A stretch of DNA of 64,000 nucleotides from Bryobacterales bacterium (GTDB taxonomy: Bacteria > Acidobacteriota > Terriglobia > Bryobacterales > Bryobacteraceae). A program made the position numbers and the translations under genes. Position 1 is the first letter of the stretch, and each line of letters begins with the position of its first letter. The DNA lies in the NCBI GenBank assembly GCA_020854055.1, contig JADZGD010000044.1, positions 1-64,000 of the forward strand. Direction: 5' to 3'. The notes beneath the pieces were generated by a model. That model worked only from the letters and a program-made list of their open reading frames with translations. It searched no databases and was not told the origin of the DNA. Below are positions 60,827 through 64,000 of the stretch, piece after piece.

Positions 60827-60887
60827 ACTCTGATTCCATTGTCCCATCCAGGCGGGAAAGCGCGGTGAGCGTCCGGCCGCCAGCGGG

Positions 60888-62267
60888 TCAGAACGAGACG
60901 TGGTTGGTGCCGGTATCGCCCGCCGAATTGGTCACGACAACGTCCACCGAACTGATGATTTTGACATCGCCTGAAACCGGAAAGGTAGCCACCAGGTTGA
61001 AGGCGCCGCCGGCGGGCGCCGTCTGGAAGTACCGGTGGAATTCGTTGCCGGCGCTGACGCGGATGGCTCCGTTGCCCAGAAACCGGCCACCGCTGTCGTA
61101 AAAGACGAACGATAGCTGGTCGGCCGTGCGCACGTTATCATAGCCCACCAGTTGCACGACCACGCGGCCCGATTCCCGCGTCGCCAGTACGCGGTCCAGC
61201 ATGACAACGGAGGGCGCCACTGTGATGGTCGCCTGTGAAGTGAAGCCTGCCATGCGAATCGTGAAGACAATCTGGCCGGCAGTCGTACCGGTCTGAAATG
61301 TGATGGAGTCGTTGGCGCCAAAGCGGCCAATCGACTCCCCCTGCCTGACGGCGACGGTCTGCATTCTGCCGGCCGGAAGAAACTGCACGGTGGGATCGTC
61401 GCTCAGCCCGGTGGCCGGAGTGAATTGCATCTCGATGGTGCCCGAGCCGGAGGACTTGGCAGCCGACGCCAGGCTGACCCGGAGCTTCAACTGGCGCGAA
61501 CTGGTGGCGGTGTTGCCGTCGAGCACCAGGCTCGGTTCGGGCAGGGAAGGAGCGAGACCGGTTCCCTGAAGAACATAGCTGCGGCCGTCCACCACCAGTG
61601 TTCCCTGCCGGGGCCCGTCGGCCGGCGGACTGAAGATGATGTCGAAGGAAAAATCCTGGCCAGCCTGGATTATTACCGGCCCGGCAAAGGGGGTGGCCAG
61701 ACGGAACGCGTCTCCCTGAACCTCGATGCGGCTCACCGTGGCAACGGCGGAGGAGAGATTGCGCAGGGTGATGGTTTGCGTCCTGGTGGTCTCGCGTTCC
61801 ACCGGGCCGAAATCAATTACGGAGCCGTTGGCCACGGTGGTGGTGCCGGTTTCTACCACCGGGTCGCCGGTTACGGTAACTTTTATCACCGCCGAGATGG
61901 TGCGCTGCGTTCCGCCCGCCGGGGTGTACTTCACGGTCAGCACGGCGCTGGCGGTGCCGGCGTAATCGGCGCGGAAATGCTCGAAGATATTAAAAAAGTA
62001 TCCGGGCGCGATCGAGAGGGGCATGTCCGGCGGGCCATAGTCCTTGAACCCGCCGCCATCCACCGTCACCTTTTCGACACTGACCGGCTCCGGCCCGCTG
62101 TTGCGCAGCCGGAAGTGGATCTCGATGGTTTCGCCAGTGGCGGCCGCGCCGACGGTCATGTACGGGATCAATGGTGTTTCCGTAGCGCCGGCCCACAGGT
62201 TGACCGTCAACTCGGCATGCCCGGCCACCGCCATCAGCAGGGCCAGCAGCAGCAGGCGCATTGTCAT
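60888..62267 (-). CDS. Secreted protein with choice-of-anchor D (ASPM/Hydin-like) Ig-type domains
   Basis: The 459-residue protein has a signal peptide (MTMRLLLLALLMAVAGHA). At least two Ig-like domains of the choice-of-anchor D type follow (about 20-135: FRLRNSGPEPVSVEKVTVDG; about 140-235: VIDFGPVERETTRTQTITLR, AGQDFSFDIIFSPPADGPRQ), then a region with repeated strands (about 245-455). No sorting signal or C-terminal anchor is visible. It overlaps the upstream gene by four bases. Likely a cell-surface or matrix protein. Confidence 0.7.
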   Translation of the reverse strand: MTMRLLLLALLMAVAGHAELTVNLWAGATETPLIPYMTVGAAATGETIEIHFRLRNSGPEPVSVEKVTVDGGGFKDYGPPDMPLSIAPGYFFNIFEHFRADYAGTASAVLTVKYTPAGGTQRTISAVIKVTVTGDPVVETGTTTVANGSVIDFGPVERETTRTQTITLRNLSSAVATVSRIEVQGDAFRLATPFAGPVIIQAGQDFSFDIIFSPPADGPRQGTLVVDGRSYVLQGTGLAPSLPEPSLVLDGNTATSSRQLKLRVSLASAAKSSGSGTIEMQFTPATGLSDDPTVQFLPAGRMQTVAVRQGESIGRFGANDSITFQTGTTAGQIVFTIRMAGFTSQATITVAPSVVMLDRVLATRESGRVVVQLVGYDNVRTADQLSFVFYDSGGRFLGNGAIRVSAGNEFHRYFQTAPAGGAFNLVATFPVSGDVKIISSVDVVVTNSAGDTGTNHVSF

Positions 62268-63016
62268 GGCAGCACCTCCGGCAGTTCAAATACCTGTAGC
62301 CGGCCCGTCTGGATACGAACCCCCAGGTTGACACCATGGGCGAAGTCGAACGCATGGATCCATCCCGGGCCAATCGGTTCGAATTCGAGCGTGCATTCGG
62401 CGGGAAGGGAAGCACGAATCATTTCGCCACCGATCCGCCAGAGCACCAGCTCGTTTACATCCTGATAGAGGACCGCGCCCTCAAGCAGCGCCGCCGGGCC
62501 GGCTGGAGCGGGAACCGCCAGGGAATACTGTACGGTCCGGTGGCGGCGATCGAGCGCCACCAGGGTGAGTCCATCATCGCCGGCCACCAGCACCGTGTTG
62601 TTTTCCACCGCCAACACGGCGCCCGAAAACTCGACGGGCCAGGGAGTGAACTCCTCTCCGGTCCAAGCCTCGATCCGCGCGCCGTGTTGGAACGCCCCAG
62701 CGCCGCCGGCACACAGCAGCGTGCCGGAAGGCGGCGTATCGCCAACCGCCCGCGGGCCGTCCGGGGAGAGACGCCAGAGGCCGGTTCCGGTTCGCACCAG
62801 GCCGGCGTTGCCGCACCAGGCCGCTGCCCGGACATCTTCCACCAGGCTCGCGCCGGCCAGGAAACTGCCGGCCGATCCGCCCAATTCCCTCAGGTTACCG
62901 GTGCTGTCGCGCACCAGGCCGAAGCGGGGTGCGTCCAGGCCTGTCTGGGCCGCCGCAGTGAATGCAAATACAAATGAGAGGGCAAGAACCGGGCGCACGC
63001 ACATTCTCCGGTTCAT
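62264..63016 (-). CDS. Secreted WD/beta-propeller-like protein of unknown function
   Basis: From ATG 63016 the product has 250 residues with an N-terminal signal peptide (MNRRMCVRPVLALSFVFAFTAAA). The body consists of short strand-rich blocks (GTGLWRLSPDGPRAVG, IEAWTGEEFTPWPVEF, LVALDRRHRTVQYSLA, ELVLWRIGGEMIRASL) that suggest a beta-propeller. No known enzyme motif. It overlaps the genes on both sides by four bases (ATGA), so it is produced with them in fixed ratio. Confidence 0.55.
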   Translation of the reverse strand: MNRRMCVRPVLALSFVFAFTAAAQTGLDAPRFGLVRDSTGNLRELGGSAGSFLAGASLVEDVRAAAWCGNAGLVRTGTGLWRLSPDGPRAVGDTPPSGTLLCAGGAGAFQHGARIEAWTGEEFTPWPVEFSGAVLAVENNTVLVAGDDGLTLVALDRRHRTVQYSLAVPAPAGPAALLEGAVLYQDVNELVLWRIGGEMIRASLPAECTLEFEPIGPGWIHAFDFAHGVNLGVRIQTGRLQVFELPEVLP

Positions 63017-63624
63017 GGTTTGCCGACCGAGATGGCCGGAGCGCCGATCTGCACAGACCCGAGCGAGGAGGCCGCCGGCGCCGCTGCCGCCGAACTCTGT
63101 CCCCGCAGGGCCATGGCTCCGCCCACTGCCGCGCTGGCGCCGGCCACCAGCACAAAGAGCAGCAACCGGCTGTGCCCGCCGCGCGCGGCCGCGCCGCCAA
63201 CGGGTTTTGCCGGTACCTTGTCGGAGAGAAAGAGCCCGGCGATACTGCCGGCCCGCGCCTGGCCCTTCGCCGCGGTAATGCGGATGTCCACCCGGCCCGG
63301 CGTTCGATTCCACAGCATTCCCCAGACCGAGGCGCGGCCATCCGGCGTGGTGGTGACGATTTCCGACCGCAACCCGCTGGCGAAGGTACCGCTGGGGCCT
63401 TCGTCCGGCAGCCGGAAACTGACGGTGGCATTATCCACCGGTTTCCCGGTTTCGTCGGTTATCAAGACAATCAGGCCATGGGTGGCGCGGCCGCCGCAGG
63501 GGTGCAGTTCGCCTTCGCCGTCAACGATACGAATTTGAAGCAGTGCGGGGCCGGCCAAGACATCGGCGGCGGGCATCGGAATTGCCAGCAGCGCTAAAAC
63601 AGGACACAACAATCGCGTTCTCAT
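63013..63624 (-). CDS. Secreted Ig-like (Big_1-type) domain protein with C-terminal membrane anchor
   Basis: The 203-residue protein has a signal peptide (MRTRLLCPVLALLAIPMPAADV), one Big_1/invasin-like beta-sandwich (about 28-130: VVLITDETGKPVDNATVSFRLP-type phrase) and a hydrophobic segment (about 153-172: LLLFVLVAGASAAVGGAMAL) near the C-terminus followed by an Ala/Ser-rich tail. It is probably anchored in the inner membrane with its Ig domain outside. First gene of the overlapping trio; 45 bases after the PP2C gene. Confidence 0.62.
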   Translation of the reverse strand: MRTRLLCPVLALLAIPMPAADVLAGPALLQIRIVDGEGELHPCGGRATHGLIVLITDETGKPVDNATVSFRLPDEGPSGTFASGLRSEIVTTTPDGRASVWGMLWNRTPGRVDIRITAAKGQARAGSIAGLFLSDKVPAKPVGGAAARGGHSRLLLFVLVAGASAAVGGAMALRGQSSAAAAPAASSLGSVQIGAPAISVGKP

Positions 63625-63669
63625 GACAGAGGACTCACTTCCGGCGCCAGGCTTCTGCGCCCGGCCAGC

Positions 63670-64000
63670 CTATTCGACGACGCGCAGCAGAACGACCGTG
63701 ATGTTATCCGGTCCTCCGGCCGCCCTGGCGGCGTCGATTAGATAGTGTGCCGCGTCCTCTAAATTTCGCTGATGATTTAGGGTTTCCCCGAGAATTTTTT
63801 CGTCCACCACTCCATGCAACCCGTCGCTGCACAACACCAGTACCGATCCGGCCTGGGGTTGGAGGACATAAGAATGGATATGAAGTGGCGAACTGACGCC
63901 GATGGCCATGGTCAGAACATGGCGCATGGGATGGGTTTTGAGCGCCGATTCTTCGATCCCCAGCCGGCGGCCGACCTCGTTCACCCAGGTCTGGTCTTCG
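63670..64000 (-). CDS. PP2C-family serine/threonine phosphatase, C-terminal part
   Basis: The frame runs to the right edge of the window and the beginning lies outside. The visible 110 residues include TWVNEVGRRLGIEESALKTH, PMRHVLTMAIGVS and the conserved metal-ligand motifs LVLCSDGLHGVV (Asp) and AAGGPDNITVVLLRV (DN), typical of bacterial PP2C/Stp phosphatases. It reverses Ser/Thr phosphorylation by Hanks-type kinases. It is probably transcribed with the secreted-protein genes that follow. Confidence 0.88.
   Translation of the reverse strand, partial: EDQTWVNEVGRRLGIEESALKTHPMRHVLTMAIGVSSPLHIHSYVLQPQAGSVLVLCSDGLHGVVDEKILGETLNHQRNLEDAAHYLIDAARAAGGPDNITVVLLRVVE

Overview
The window looks like part of an Acidobacteriota chromosome, most likely the Bryobacterales/Solibacter lineage. 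The basis is the GC-rich sequence, two very large Oar-type TonB-dependent receptors with an N-terminal carboxypeptidase-regulatory-like domain, a PEP-CTERM protein, a 'STGPRTEEGK' family protein common in Acidobacteriota, a LytS/LytTR pair, a bactofilin, and divided housekeeping operons. This taxonomic call is inferred from gene families, not from a marker gene. No rRNA, tRNA, CRISPR array or intact insertion sequence was seen.

Left part (1-16 kb) is accessory. After the tail of an ABC exporter ATPase comes a sugar-utilisation locus. A leftward group (GntR/FCD regulator, 2-hydroxyacid dehydrogenase, RhaT-like symporter) faces a rightward group (SDR dehydrogenase, Oar-type TonB receptor, GH95-like glycosidase, Tat-exported TIM-barrel glycosidase-like protein, six-hairpin glycosidase-like protein). 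A promoter overlapped by two TTGTATnCAA operator-like sites sits in the divergent gap. Together they suggest uptake and breakdown of a deoxysugar-containing (fucose/rhamnose-type) glycan, with the sugar oxidised in the cytoplasm. A PEP-CTERM choice-of-anchor C protein follows, then a decayed RAYT (REP-associated tyrosine transposase) next to a 33-bp repeat that also forms the 3' end of the first gene.

Middle (16-44 kb) is mostly core metabolism and envelope functions. It holds an ADP-forming acyl-CoA ligase/GNAT fusion, an aminotransferase, a thiolase with a tiny OB-fold partner, and an ECF sigma/zinc anti-sigma/secreted-protein operon. It continues with ribA, a LytS-type kinase, a methyltransferase, murJ, an M20 peptidase, a pseudo-receiver protein, hpt with an unusual kinase-like/nuclease-like fusion, a ROK kinase, a one-domain asparaginase, a bactofilin, a GT2, lysS-lolE, an isolated nuoM, and an NtrY/NtrX-type two-component system whose regulator has GAFPGA instead of GAFTGA.

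Right part (44-64 kb) opens with a second Oar-type receptor behind a leader that can hide its Shine-Dalgarno site, and back-to-back terminators. Then come PilZ, a polytopic membrane protein, rarA, a SpoU methyltransferase, YdcF, a LytTR regulator, inositol-3-phosphate synthase, an epimerase, a 2-oxoacid:ferredoxin oxidoreductase (alpha and beta), trmJ, thiD, three overlapping genes for secreted proteins and the end of a PP2C phosphatase.

No single gene set here is an obvious new defence or biosynthetic system. The best candidates for something undescribed are the glycan locus with two poorly characterised glycosidase-like families, the kinase-like/nuclease-like fusion beside hpt, the secreted trio beside the PP2C gene, and the two SD-hiding leaders.
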